Positions 25,550-34,344 of a DNA stretch of 64,000 nucleotides are shown piece after piece. Both the position numbers and the translations under genes were made by a program. Positions within the stretch are counted from its first letter, which is position 1. The number at the start of each line of letters is the position of its first letter. The notes under the pieces are model-generated. The model had not been told where the DNA came from, did not search any database, and saw only the letters and a program-made list of their open reading frames with translations. This stretch comes from Paenibacillus sp. V4I3 (GTDB lineage Bacteria > Bacillota > Bacilli > Paenibacillales > NBRC-103111), in the NCBI RefSeq assembly GCF_030817215.1, contig NZ_JAUSZA010000001.1:1896501-1960500 (forward strand), written 5' to 3'.

Positions 25550-26437
25550 GTGACTTCAATAACAAATCCCTATGACAAACAAGGCATCTGGCTGCGAGGC
25601 AGCTTTCATAACCACACGACGAACAGTGATGGGCATCATCCGCTTTGGGCGGTGTACCGCATGTATCATGATTATGACTTTCTAGGCATATCCGATCATG
25701 ATCTGATTACCGAGCATGAAGGCGAGCACACGATTGGGACCGTATTTGAAGCCATTGAGGTGAGCAGTTCGCAAACGCACATGCTGCTTGTCCACCCTCC
25801 GAGATCTCTTATGGATGGATACTCCAATGAATTTTCGATTGCCAATTATCAGAGACTTTCCGATATATGTGTGGAGAACGGCGGCCTGTCTATACTGGCC
25901 CATCCGAACCGTTTTTTCTCCCATTATTGGCGGCATGAGGATATGCTCAGTATGCAGCGGTATAATGGCATTGAGGTTGTGAATGGGGATGGAAATCCGG
26001 AATACGACATCGCTTTCGATAAATGGGATTACCTATTGTCCGCAGGACGGAGGGTATGGGGCTTCGGAAATGATGACTCACACGTCTACGGGCAGGAGAA
26101 ACGAGCCTGGAATATGGTGCTCACAGAAGAAAATACGAGTGGAGCTATTCTTACCGCGATTCGTGAGGGCAGCTTTTATGTTTCTACAGGCTATGGCTTT
26201 GAAGGAATTCAGGTAGAAGACGGTCAAATTATTTATGATCTTCGGTCAAGCCCATTGTATGATAAAATGTATAAATATGTGACATTGATCGGTAAAGAAG
26301 GCCGTATACTTCATGAGGAAACAGGAAGAATGAAACAGGTGAAGTATACGGTCAAAGGCGATGAAGGCTATATCCGCATCGCTGTCTACTTGGAAGGTGG
26401 ATTCGGGGCGTTCGCTCAGCCGATATTTGTCGAATAA
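25550..26437 (+). CDS. PHP-domain metal-dependent hydrolase
   Basis: 295 residues. PHP metal ligands are visible: FHNHTTNSDG (His20, His22, Asp27), SDHD (Asp49, His50, Asp51), ILAHPNR near residue 125 and NDDSH near 185, followed by a small beta-rich C-terminal domain. PHP proteins of this kind (histidinol-phosphatase, RNase AM and YciV-like, cyclic phosphodiesterases) hydrolyse phosphoesters with a trinuclear metal site. GTG 25550 follows AGGAGAGG. Lying between sugar permease and LacI/PfkB genes, it may remove a phosphate or split a phosphodiester of the imported compound; this is inference. Confidence 0.82.
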   Translation: MTSITNPYDKQGIWLRGSFHNHTTNSDGHHPLWAVYRMYHDYDFLGISDHDLITEHEGEHTIGTVFEAIEVSSSQTHMLLVHPPRSLMDGYSNEFSIANYQRLSDICVENGGLSILAHPNRFFSHYWRHEDMLSMQRYNGIEVVNGDGNPEYDIAFDKWDYLLSAGRRVWGFGNDDSHVYGQEKRAWNMVLTEENTSGAILTAIREGSFYVSTGYGFEGIQVEDGQIIYDLRSSPLYDKMYKYVTLIGKEGRILHEETGRMKQVKYTVKGDEGYIRIAVYLEGGFGAFAQPIFVE

Positions 26438-26480
26438 CAGAGAAAAATGTTCATGCTGCAAGTAAGGAAGGATGATAATC

Positions 26481-27500
26481 ATGGCGCCAAAAATTAAAGA
26501 TGTAGCCAAGAAAGCGGGAGTATCCGTAACAACAGTTTCCAGAGTGTTAAACGGAGAAAAATACGTGAAGGACGATCTGAAGGCCAAAGTGAAACGCGTG
26601 ATTGACGAGCTGGGTTATGCCCCAAGCCATATCGCGAGGAGTTTGGTACGGAAGAAAACGAACCTGATTGGCGTCATTGTTCCCGATCTGACATCCAGCT
26701 TCTATTCCACTATTTTGAGCAGTATCGAGGAAACGGCGAGCTTGAATGATTACAACCTACTGGTCTGCAACATTATCGAGGATACGGATAAAGAGCTAAA
26801 ATATTTGAATGTGTTTAAAGAGATGCGTGTAGACGGCATTATTATTATGCATGAAAAATTAAGCGATGACATTCGCAGTTTTATTAATAAATTGGATATT
26901 CCTGTAATTTTTTCGAGTGTAAGACCATTAGATCATAAGTTCGTTTCTGTCATTATTGATGATTACGAGGCGGCCTATGATGCGACCCGTTATCTAATCG
27001 AGCTCGGACATGAGCGAATTGCCTTTATTGGCGGGGATATGAGAGACATCACCTCAGGGCAGAACCGTTATGTAGGCTATCGCAATGCACTCAAAGATCA
27101 GCGGGTCAGGATTGTGAATGACTATATCCGGTTCGGCGACTATAAGACGCAGAGCGGATACAATCTGATGAAGGAACTGCTTGCCTGTGAGCCTCGTCCT
27201 ACCGCTTTATTTGCAGTAAGTGACGATATGGCGGTTGGAGCTATGAACTGCATTCATGACCATCAGCTAAAAGTGCCGGAAGATATATCCATCATCGGAT
27301 TTGATGGAAGCCAACTGACGGAGCTCGTTCGTCCGCGCTTGTCCTCTATGGAGCAGCCTATTCAGGACATGGGGAAAATTACGGTGGATACGCTGATTGA
27401 ATTAATTTCAGATCCTGCATGCAGTCCGAGGGAAGACTTGATATTGGGACATAGGCTTGTCGTACGCGACAGCTGCAGGGCCTATCAAACTGAGGGATAG
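26481..27500 (+). CDS. LacI-family transcriptional regulator
   Basis: 339 residues. The N-terminal helix-turn-helix and hinge (IKDVAKKAGVSVTTVSRVLNG, then LGYAPSHIARSLVRKKTNLIGV) are textbook LacI, followed by a periplasmic-binding-like ligand domain. ATG 26481 is preferred because AAGGAAGG is well spaced from it; ATG 26472 abuts the site. It probably controls its own cluster through the three related palindromes at 21646, 21712 and 22718. The effector would be the imported sugar or its phosphate. Confidence 0.9.
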   Translation: MAPKIKDVAKKAGVSVTTVSRVLNGEKYVKDDLKAKVKRVIDELGYAPSHIARSLVRKKTNLIGVIVPDLTSSFYSTILSSIEETASLNDYNLLVCNIIEDTDKELKYLNVFKEMRVDGIIIMHEKLSDDIRSFINKLDIPVIFSSVRPLDHKFVSVIIDDYEAAYDATRYLIELGHERIAFIGGDMRDITSGQNRYVGYRNALKDQRVRIVNDYIRFGDYKTQSGYNLMKELLACEPRPTALFAVSDDMAVGAMNCIHDHQLKVPEDISIIGFDGSQLTELVRPRLSSMEQPIQDMGKITVDTLIELISDPACSPREDLILGHRLVVRDSCRAYQTEG

Positions 27501-27531
27501 ACAGAGAACGGAGCGGGAGAGGGAGTGCGTA

Positions 27532-28497
27532 ATGAGCAAATTTGATGCGGTTGTCATCGGCGATGCCAATATTGATTTAGTAGTGGTGGGCTGTAATCAG
27601 ATTCCTCTGCCAGGGCAGGAAATTTTTGTTGAAGATATGTTGATGCATGTAGGCGGAGGTGCGGCTCTATTCACGATCTCATTAGCCAAGCTAGGGCTGC
27701 ATGTAGCATTTAATGGTGTTCTTGGAGATGATGGCTACGGTCATTATATTCGGGAACAGTTTGGACAATATGGTATCGATACCAGTCTGATCCGGACTAG
27801 CCAAACGAATCGTACAGGCATAACGATAGCAATTAATCCTGAGCAGGATCGTTCTTTTATTACCTATGCAGGATCAAACGCTGAGCTGCAAGTAAGCGAT
27901 CTGGATTTAGCTCAAGTAGCGTCAGGCAGACATGTCCACGTAACCGGTTATAGAGGACGACGCAACCATAACGAATTCGTCGCTATGGCGAAGAAGTTGA
28001 AAGAGATGGGAGTCACACTTTCTTGCGATGTAGGGTGGGATGATACCGGAGAATGGTATTCCGGGGTATTTGAGTTGATGCGTTATGTAGATGTCTTTCT
28101 GATGAACGAAACCGAGGCGCACCACTATACGGGCTTCGAACACATAGAAGACAACTTAAGTTATATGTCGGGCTTCTGCAAGCATGTTGTAGTCAAGCTC
28201 GGACCCAAAGGAGCCGTAGCGATGAAAGACGGTTTGCAAACATCTCGCCCCGGATTCTCGGTCAAAGCTGTAGATACGACAGGAGCAGGAGATTCGTTTA
28301 ATGCCGGTTACATGTATGGGTTCTTAACAGGGCTGAATGTCGAGACTTGCCTGTTATATGGCAACGTTTGCGGAGCTATGTCAGTCGAAGCTTATGGCGG
28401 CAGCACCGGTACCCCGGATCGGGAAGGGCTGGAAGCTTTTATCAGGCAAAATAAAGAACAGGAACCCGACCTTCTGAAGTGGTATAACGAGGACTAG
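27532..28497 (+). CDS. PfkB-family carbohydrate kinase
   Basis: 321 residues, ribokinase fold. Motifs: GDANIDLVV at the N terminus, GGGAALFTISLAKLG near residue 41 (PfkB signature 1), and VDTTGAGDSFNAGYMYG near 248 (signature 2 with the catalytic Asp and anion hole). ATG 27532 follows GGAGAGGGAG. It is the last gene of the cluster, so an imported or PHP-processed sugar is probably phosphorylated here. No aldolase or isomerase follows, so the substrate cannot be guessed. Confidence 0.88.
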   Translation: MSKFDAVVIGDANIDLVVVGCNQIPLPGQEIFVEDMLMHVGGGAALFTISLAKLGLHVAFNGVLGDDGYGHYIREQFGQYGIDTSLIRTSQTNRTGITIAINPEQDRSFITYAGSNAELQVSDLDLAQVASGRHVHVTGYRGRRNHNEFVAMAKKLKEMGVTLSCDVGWDDTGEWYSGVFELMRYVDVFLMNETEAHHYTGFEHIEDNLSYMSGFCKHVVVKLGPKGAVAMKDGLQTSRPGFSVKAVDTTGAGDSFNAGYMYGFLTGLNVETCLLYGNVCGAMSVEAYGGSTGTPDREGLEAFIRQNKEQEPDLLKWYNED

Positions 28498-28676
28498 GTA
28501 GGGATATGCGAGGCTTATCCTCTATTCAGCTTGGTGTCAGATATTTTTAGTTGCGATCAGAAAGGGGCATTGACGAATGGCGGACGATCTGAGGTTCCGG
28601 GAGGACAGGACTTTTACCATAGTGCAATTCACGGAAACTGGATTGCGTGCAGAACTAATCTATTCGTGAACTTACT

Positions 28677-28717
28677 AAAAAACAGGGGAACCGCATACGC
28701 GGCTCCCCTGTTTTTTA
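28677..28717. terminator. Bidirectional Rho-independent terminator
   Basis: A long stem with AAAAAACAGGGGA and TCCCCTGTTTTTT arms and an inner CCGC/GCGG pair; A run on one side and T run on the other. It serves the sugar cluster (+) and the bactofilin operon (-). The 180 bp before it (28498-28676) hold no gene that I can support. Confidence 0.85.
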
Positions 28718-29167
28718 GTTCCCGCCAGAAGCAGCCTGCTGCTCGCTCTTCTGCTGTTTATGTGCTTTGGCATCGATGACTTTGCTGTTTCCGCTGCCTT
28801 TTTCATTCACAGCTGCGAGGTTCATCGCACTGCTTCCTTGAAAAATGCCGCCCTCCTGAATAATGAAGGACCGGACATCGATATTGCCAACAAGCACGCC
28901 GGAGCTGGTCACGATGAGCTTGCCTTTGGTGTGAATATTGCCCTTCACTTTACCGGCAACGATGACATCGCGTGCCTGGATGTTGGACTGCACAACAGCG
29001 TTCTCACCAATGGTGATGTCGCCTGCGCACTCAATGTCGCCGTTCATCTGGCCTTCGATTCGAAGGCTGGCTTCGGACATGATTTTACCCTCACAAATGG
29101 TACTGCCCCCGATCAATGTGTCGGTTGTTTTCGTATCAATTCGCTTCGATTTAGAGCTTCCAAGCAT
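28715..29167 (-). CDS. Bactofilin (polymer-forming cytoskeletal protein), copy 1
   Basis: 150 residues. The DUF583 beta-helix core (residues about 15-115) shows the repeating hydrophobic/Gly pattern (LRIEGQMNGDIECAGDITIG, KVKGNIHTKGKLIVT). Bactofilins self-assemble into membrane-associated filaments and scaffold wall enzymes. Its ATG overlaps the TAA of the M23 peptidase gene (TAATG), so the two are coupled. It is highly similar by eye to the protein at 50787-51239, which has the same partner. The C-terminal tail is Ser/Gln/Lys-rich and divergent. Confidence 0.9.
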   Translation of the reverse strand: MLGSSKSKRIDTKTTDTLIGGSTICEGKIMSEASLRIEGQMNGDIECAGDITIGENAVVQSNIQARDVIVAGKVKGNIHTKGKLIVTSSGVLVGNIDVRSFIIQEGGIFQGSSAMNLAAVNEKGSGNSKVIDAKAHKQQKSEQQAASGGN

Positions 29168-30177
29168 TAGGGTTCATCCTTTCTATTGGTAATGAGATAA
29201 GGGGAGGGGTCGATCTGGACGCCGTTCTTATGAACTTCATAATGCAGGTGGGAGCCCGTGCTTCGTCCTGTGGAGCCGAGTAGGCCGATCTTTTGACCTT
29301 TCGTTACTGATTCTCCGCGTTTGACGAGGATTTTATTCAGATGCATGTACTCCGTTTGTATCCCTCGGGAATGATCGATAATAATATGATTGCCATGTTC
29401 GTTGTCAAAGCTGGCTTCTACGACTTTACCTGCAGCAGTGGCATATACGGGGTCATTGATCTCACCATCGAGGTCAAGCCCGGCATGCATGGTCGGTTTA
29501 AGCGTAAAAGGATCTCTTCGTATGCCGAAACCTGATGTAATAAGGTGGGTCGTCGTTGGCCAAAGTGTCGGCGTAATGCTGCGTAGACGCTCGGCTTCTA
29601 CCAACCTGGCTTCGGATTCGCTCAAATTCACAAGAAGGGCGTTAATATCCCCAACTAACGAAAAAAGTCCTTGTTTGGTGCTGCTGACCAAAGAAGTTAC
29701 TTCTTCCGAAGTAACAGGGACCTCGCTGCCACCGATGTCAGAGCGTACTCCACTCAGAGTTTCTGTACTCTCCATAGAAATCTTTTTGCTTGTCCGGTTT
29801 GTTCCTTCTGTCTGGCTCATTAACTGAATGACATGATCAAGTTTCTTAATTTCTTCTAACTTCACCTTAAATTCATTCGCTTGCTGGGATAAGTCAATCA
29901 AATTGGTTTGAAGCTGTTCCAGTTCGCTATTTTTAAGTGTAATTTGATTAACCAGTTGGCGTTCTTGTCCATCGAACGTTTGCTGCATGCTGGTTCTCGT
30001 TTGATGGGAGTAGATATTCATTAAGTAAATCGTGACAAAAAATCCAATCAACACGAGCAGGATCAAGCTTGGCACAATATATAGACTACTGTGCGGAAGC
30101 TTGAATCTTACGGTTCGGCGGTTGGCGCCCGGAATGATCATTAAGGTGAGTTCTTTTTTACCCCAGATGAATTTCAA
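29167..30177 (-). CDS. Membrane-anchored M23 (LytM-type) peptidoglycan peptidase, copy 1
   Basis: 336 residues. One N-terminal membrane helix (about 32-52) follows a conserved cytoplasmic head (ELTLMIIPGANRRTVRFKLP). A coiled coil spans about 65-125, then the M23 domain: HAGLDLDG (metal His and Asp), YMHLNKI and SHLHYEVHKNG (HxH). All Zn ligands are present, so it should cut cross-links. The cytoplasmic head is conserved with the paralogue at 51245-52276 and may contact the bactofilin encoded next. Start ATG 30177 has an AGGAAGAGG site at long spacing. Confidence 0.9.
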   Translation of the reverse strand: MKFIWGKKELTLMIIPGANRRTVRFKLPHSSLYIVPSLILLVLIGFFVTIYLMNIYSHQTRTSMQQTFDGQERQLVNQITLKNSELEQLQTNLIDLSQQANEFKVKLEEIKKLDHVIQLMSQTEGTNRTSKKISMESTETLSGVRSDIGGSEVPVTSEEVTSLVSSTKQGLFSLVGDINALLVNLSESEARLVEAERLRSITPTLWPTTTHLITSGFGIRRDPFTLKPTMHAGLDLDGEINDPVYATAAGKVVEASFDNEHGNHIIIDHSRGIQTEYMHLNKILVKRGESVTKGQKIGLLGSTGRSTGSHLHYEVHKNGVQIDPSPYLITNRKDEP

Positions 30178-30361
30178 CCGATCCTCTTCCTTTCCGTAAC
30201 AATGTCCCCCTCCTTGATTCGATTGTATTCGTCAAGAGGATGAGTCATGCCTAATTTATTATTTTGCTAAAATGGGAATGTTGGTAATTCTTGCTTCCAA
30301 CATAAGCACTTTACGCTATGGGACATACTAAATTTGCCAAAAAGTTTTGTGTCTATGGGCT

Positions 30362-30386
30362 CAACTTTTCTGAGGAAAGTTACGTC
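30362..30386 (+). promoter_or_regulatory. Possible ECF-type promoter for the Asp-box lipoprotein gene
   Basis: CAACTTTT (from 30362) and CGTCTATA (from 30383) are separated so that CAAC and CGTC are 17 bp apart. This resembles the AAC-N16/17-CGTC layout of sigma-M/X/W-type promoters. It lies 46 bp before the ATG at 30433. One element pair only, so tentative. Confidence 0.4.
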
Positions 30387-30432
30387 TATAAGGTAGATCG
30401 ATGAACGATTAGAAGTGAAGGGAGTTATCATC

Positions 30433-31629
30433 ATGTTGAGAAAAACGATTACGTTTTTGGCAATAACGGTATTCGCACTTACAGGGTGTGAATCATCCGG
30501 AACCACAAGCGGGACAGTGAATGCTTCAAATTCACCGACGCCTAGTGCAACTATCACACCACAACCGACAGCTGCTGTTGACACGCCAGCTCCAGGTTCG
30601 ACAGCTGTTCCTAATAAAGGTAATGAAACACCATCGAAGGTATCGATGAACGGGGTAACGGCGGTAAGGCTGGCTGATGCCAAGTCCGGCTGGATCGGCG
30701 GTAAAGGTTGGATCGCACGAACAGAGGATGGCGGTGTAAAATGGAAGGTTCAATACGAGGGGACAGGCGACATTAAGCAGCTGTTTGCACTGAATAGTCA
30801 AGATGCTTGGGCAGTTGCCTCGGATGAAGGTAAACTGCTAAGTACGAAGGATGGAGGCCAGCACTGGACATCCGTTGGTAAAGTACCGAATCAGGCGTTC
30901 CTTCATTTTGTAACGAAGACGGAAGCATTTAGCGGAAATGCACACACCATGGATGGAGGAGTGAAATGGACTTCCTTGTCAGTACCTGAGGGGACGAAGG
31001 GGGATGCTTATTTCCATGATAAAAATAATGGATGGGCTGTTAGACAAGTCAAGGATGCTATTGAAGTCCAACGAACACAGGATGGCGGCAAGACATGGAA
31101 TAAGGTTATGTCCCGTAAAACAGCAGCCTCACTAACCGGTGTTGTTATCCGTTCTGCGGGTGTAAACGATGCGTGGGTTGAGCTAATTGGGGAATCGGGG
31201 ATGACCCAAACCTCGTATTCGTTGTTTCACACGAAAGACGGCGGGAAAAGCTGGCTGACGGTTCTGGCAAACAGCACCGCCGGAGGTGGACCAGCCCCTG
31301 GTTTCCCTTCGGGTGAGAACACGGGGCCGAAGAACACGGGCGCAAAGCCCGGACCTCTCTACGTCGTGAGCCCAGACGTAGCTTATATGGGCGGGCAGTG
31401 CCCGAGCTGCGACAAGCCGAACTCCGTCGGGTGGACCAAGGACGGTGGCAAGACATGGGTAAACGGCAAGGAGTCGTTCACAGGCTATGGTGAGCTGCTG
31501 TTGGCTATGGCAGATGCGAATCAAGGGTGGCTCATCACGAATGACAATGAGCAGCCAAGCGTGATGTACACCACCGCTAGCGGTGGTGTTAGTTGGAACA
31601 AGGTGCATACGTTTGATGCACTGAAATAA
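30433..31629 (+). CDS. Ycf48-like Asp-box repeat lipoprotein
   Basis: 398 residues. The lipoprotein signal ends ALTGC, followed by a Thr/Pro/Ser-rich linker (residues about 20-70). A beta-propeller-like region then carries seven Asp-box-type repeats of the form T-x-DGG-x-x-W (for example TEDGGVKWK, TKDGGQHWT, TQDGGKTWN, TKDGGKTWV), as in Ycf48/sortilin/BNR proteins. Outside photosynthetic organisms such proteins are surface-exposed propellers of unknown role. ATG 30433 follows AAGGGAG; GTG 30415 is less likely. A strong terminator follows. Confidence 0.82.
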   Translation: MLRKTITFLAITVFALTGCESSGTTSGTVNASNSPTPSATITPQPTAAVDTPAPGSTAVPNKGNETPSKVSMNGVTAVRLADAKSGWIGGKGWIARTEDGGVKWKVQYEGTGDIKQLFALNSQDAWAVASDEGKLLSTKDGGQHWTSVGKVPNQAFLHFVTKTEAFSGNAHTMDGGVKWTSLSVPEGTKGDAYFHDKNNGWAVRQVKDAIEVQRTQDGGKTWNKVMSRKTAASLTGVVIRSAGVNDAWVELIGESGMTQTSYSLFHTKDGGKSWLTVLANSTAGGGPAPGFPSGENTGPKNTGAKPGPLYVVSPDVAYMGGQCPSCDKPNSVGWTKDGGKTWVNGKESFTGYGELLLAMADANQGWLITNDNEQPSVMYTTASGGVSWNKVHTFDALK

Positions 31630-31631
31630 CG

Positions 31632-31678
31632 AAGAAGCCTTTCCGGAAGCAGAGCACTGCTGACGGAAAGGCTTCTTT
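31632..31678 (+). terminator. Rho-independent terminator after the Asp-box lipoprotein
   Basis: Fourteen-base perfect arms (AAGAAGCCTTTCCG and its complement) with an inner GCAG/CTGC stem; the T run is short. Confidence 0.75.
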
Positions 31679-31779
31679 GCTGTCTAATCACCCATGAAAT
31701 TCCATCCTCTATACCCCCTGACCTTGTCATCGGCCGTAGAATTGTATAGGTAAACTTGCTTATCTAGAGGAGGCCACAC

Positions 31780-32622
31780 ATGCTTGCCAAAAAATATGCG
31801 ATAGCCGCTCTAGTTTTTGCTTTTCTGGTATTAATCGGTTTTACCATAAAAAATCCTGAAAACATGGAATTATCGGCTGCATTCTCGAATGCTCACTCCA
31901 ATAGATGGGTAGCAGCTGCCCCTATTCAGTTATCAGGACAGGATACCACTACCGATAAGGAATCTTCAGCGAAACCAAAGGCTGAAGTGAGAATGTCGGA
32001 GCAAGGGTCAGCTCCTTTCACCGGAAGTGAGGTGCAGCTGACAACTCCTGATAGCAGCGTACCTTTCGCGAAGGAGAATGAGAACGCTCTCACACAAGAT
32101 CAGACCCATGATGGAGATGATCCAGTCCCAAATGCGAAGAATGTAAAGATATCCGCTGCCGAAATAGCTAAAGTAGTCGCACATTTTGAACGGCTTGCCC
32201 ATTCGGATCAAAAGGAGCCGAGCTGGAAACGTAAAGCCGACCATCTCGTAGTAAAAGGATTTGGCTTCCTTGGAACCCCCTACGTATTCGGGGCGAAGTC
32301 GGACCAAACTGACTCTTTCGACTGTTCCTCCTTCTTGAGATACATCTTTATCAGTCAAGGGGTGTCGCTGCCGCGTGATTCAAGGCAGCAGAGTCAGCTA
32401 GGTACAGAAGTGTCCATCGATCAGCTGCGTGAAGGTGATCTCGTGTTTTTCACCACTCCCAAAAGAAAAAATAAAAGCGGTATCGACCGTATCGGACATG
32501 TTGCGGTGTACTTAGGTAACGGCCTTATGCTGCATACCTTCCGCCCAGGCATTGGAGTCACGATATCAGAATTGAATAGCACTTGGAGAGAGCGCTTAGT
32601 TAAGGCTAAGCGCGTTCTGTAA
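31780..32622 (+). CDS. NlpC/P60 peptidoglycan endopeptidase (C40)
   Basis: 280 residues. An N-terminal signal or anchor helix (residues 6-24) is followed by a low-complexity linker (50-120) and the C40 domain. Catalytic Cys182 lies in DSFDCSSFLRY and the His in RIGHVAVYLG (His240), with LREGDLVFF between, the family pattern for gamma-D-glutamyl-diamino acid endopeptidases. ATG 31780 follows AGAGGAGG. It probably acts outside the membrane on peptidoglycan. It converges with the deacetylase-like gene only 19 bp away and no clear terminator lies between. Confidence 0.88.
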   Translation: MLAKKYAIAALVFAFLVLIGFTIKNPENMELSAAFSNAHSNRWVAAAPIQLSGQDTTTDKESSAKPKAEVRMSEQGSAPFTGSEVQLTTPDSSVPFAKENENALTQDQTHDGDDPVPNAKNVKISAAEIAKVVAHFERLAHSDQKEPSWKRKADHLVVKGFGFLGTPYVFGAKSDQTDSFDCSSFLRYIFISQGVSLPRDSRQQSQLGTEVSIDQLREGDLVFFTTPKRKNKSGIDRIGHVAVYLGNGLMLHTFRPGIGVTISELNSTWRERLVKAKRVL

Positions 32623-32641
32623 CTCTCCCAGAAGTTCCACG

Positions 32642-33568
32642 TCATTCTGTCCCAAAATACTGTTCACCAACTGGAACCCGATTTGTAGACAATACATCAC
32701 TTACAGTCCCTACGTGCAATCCTTTATTCTTTACAGCGGTAATCATGCCATCCAAGGCTGAACTTGCTGATCGAGTAGGATGCATGAGGATTAAGAAACC
32801 ATTGTCCGCTTTTGTATTTATTTTATGAATAATGGATTGCGGGCTTGGATTTCTCCAATCAACCGTATCTAACGTCCACAACACCGTATTCAGCTTCATA
32901 CTTTGAGCAACTTCTACAGTCTCTTTATCGAAATCGCCCGACGGGGGAGCAAACCATCGATTATTTACTTGCAGCTCTTGAGAGAGCAGTTTCTCGGTTT
33001 TCGAGATCTCTTGGTAAGCTTGGCTGTTGCTTAATTGGCTCATGTTTTTATGAGAATAAGCATGATTGGATAATTCATGACCGTGGTTCAGGATTTGTTT
33101 GGCCGTGGTCACATTCTTTTTAAGCCAAGATCCGTCAAGAAAGAAAGTTGTTTTCACATGATGCTTGTCCAGAGTATCGAGAATAACAGGGATATATTCA
33201 TTTCCCCATGCAACATTGATCATGAAAGAAACCATAGGTTTTTGAGGGTTGCCGCGATAAATGGGGGCTGGTCCCAGCTGGTTAAGATGAATCTCCGCTG
33301 GTATTTCCTTATAAACATAATGAATAGATCTGCCGCCAAGGTTGTTCTTGTTCATTTCGTATGTCTTTTGTATATCGACTTCCAGACCATTGTAACCAGG
33401 GATAGCACCCTCAACACGATCTATTCTGGCGGATATAGGTGAGATTCGCATTTTTGGAGCTTCATTCATAATCTCGGTCATGACGGAGTCGCCAGCAGAT
33501 GTTGTGAATCCGAACAAAACAGGCAGCGCACAAAGTATCAAACAATAACTTAGCTTAAAATTTGCCAT
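32642..33568 (-). CDS. YlxY-like polysaccharide deacetylase-fold protein, probably inactive
   Basis: About 308 residues with a signal peptide (MANFKLSYCLILCALPVLFG) and a NodB fold (about 115-300). The usual motif 1 TFDDG is replaced by MINVAWGNEY, so the catalytic and metal-binding Asp residues are missing, whereas the His motif SNHAYSHKN and RWFAPPSGDF remain. This resembles the sporulation-associated YlxY subgroup. Start 33568 has GGAG at 9 bp; M at 33583 or 33610 are alternatives. It lies 50 bp downstream of an intact deacetylase gene and may be cotranscribed with it. Confidence 0.82.
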   Translation of the reverse strand: MANFKLSYCLILCALPVLFGFTTSAGDSVMTEIMNEAPKMRISPISARIDRVEGAIPGYNGLEVDIQKTYEMNKNNLGGRSIHYVYKEIPAEIHLNQLGPAPIYRGNPQKPMVSFMINVAWGNEYIPVILDTLDKHHVKTTFFLDGSWLKKNVTTAKQILNHGHELSNHAYSHKNMSQLSNSQAYQEISKTEKLLSQELQVNNRWFAPPSGDFDKETVEVAQSMKLNTVLWTLDTVDWRNPSPQSIIHKINTKADNGFLILMHPTRSASSALDGMITAVKNKGLHVGTVSDVLSTNRVPVGEQYFGTE

Positions 33569-33618
33569 CGAAAAGCACTCCATTTCAGATCTCTTTTTAG
33601 ATTTAGGCATTTCTATGT

Positions 33619-34344
33619 CTAATGAATTTTTGCAGGGAGAGCCTTGTTATAGTTTAGAAGTTGTGAAACGGTAACTAGCTGATATCCCCTACTTTTTAAT
33701 TCCGGCAAAATAATCTTCAAGGCTGCTATGGTCTGTGTAGGACCTTCAATATAGTCATGAAATAACACAATATTTCCGTTTTTCGCATTCTTTAATACAC
33801 GATTTACAATTTTGTTGACCCCTGGTGTACTCCAATCCTTTGTATCCAATTGCCAACTCCACATAATCATCTTATAACCTTCTGCTCGGACAGTAGCTAC
33901 AAGACTCTCGTTATAAAACCCTCCAGGTGGGCGAAACAATAGGCACCGTCTTCCTGTTGTGTCATAAATAAGTTCCTCTGTTTGATTAATTTCTTTTTTG
34001 ATGTTGTTTTTTTTGCTTAGATAGGCGTGGCTATATGTATGATTAGCTATCTCATGGCCCTCGCGTATAGTTTGATTTAGAACTTCAGGATAAAGTTTTA
34101 CTTTATTACCGACAACGAAAAAAGTGGCCTTAGCCTCGTACTGTTTTAGAAGTTCCAGAATCTGAGCTGTGTACTCAGGGTGAGGACCATCGTCGAACGT
34201 TAATGCAATGACTTTTTCATCGGTGGTTATTTCCCAAACGATTTCTCCGCGTGTCTCATAATAAGCTCGATCTTTCTTAGGGGTTGCATTAGCAGTAGGC
34301 TGCATCAAAAATAGACAAATACACAAAATAAAGAATATTCTCAT
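33619..34344 (-). CDS. Polysaccharide deacetylase (NodB domain), catalytic motifs intact
   Basis: 241 residues. The signal peptide is MRIFFILCICLFLMQPTANA. NodB motifs: ALTFDDGPHPEYT (motif 1), ANHTYSHAYL (metal His pair), RCLLFRPPGGFYN, DTKDW and VLFHDY (last motif). It should deacetylate N-acetylglucosamine or muramic-type sugars in the wall. ATG 34344 follows AAGGAG at 7 bp; the frame extends to 34407 but without a site. It is upstream of the YlxY-like paralogue on the same strand. Confidence 0.9.
   Translation of the reverse strand: MRIFFILCICLFLMQPTANATPKKDRAYYETRGEIVWEITTDEKVIALTFDDGPHPEYTAQILELLKQYEAKATFFVVGNKVKLYPEVLNQTIREGHEIANHTYSHAYLSKKNNIKKEINQTEELIYDTTGRRCLLFRPPGGFYNESLVATVRAEGYKMIMWSWQLDTKDWSTPGVNKIVNRVLKNAKNGNIVLFHDYIEGPTQTIAALKIILPELKSRGYQLVTVSQLLNYNKALPAKIH

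Noticed and set aside
28531..28779. 82-codon frame after the PfkB kinase
   Set aside because: It runs through the bidirectional terminator into the bactofilin gene on the other strand; no ribosome site.
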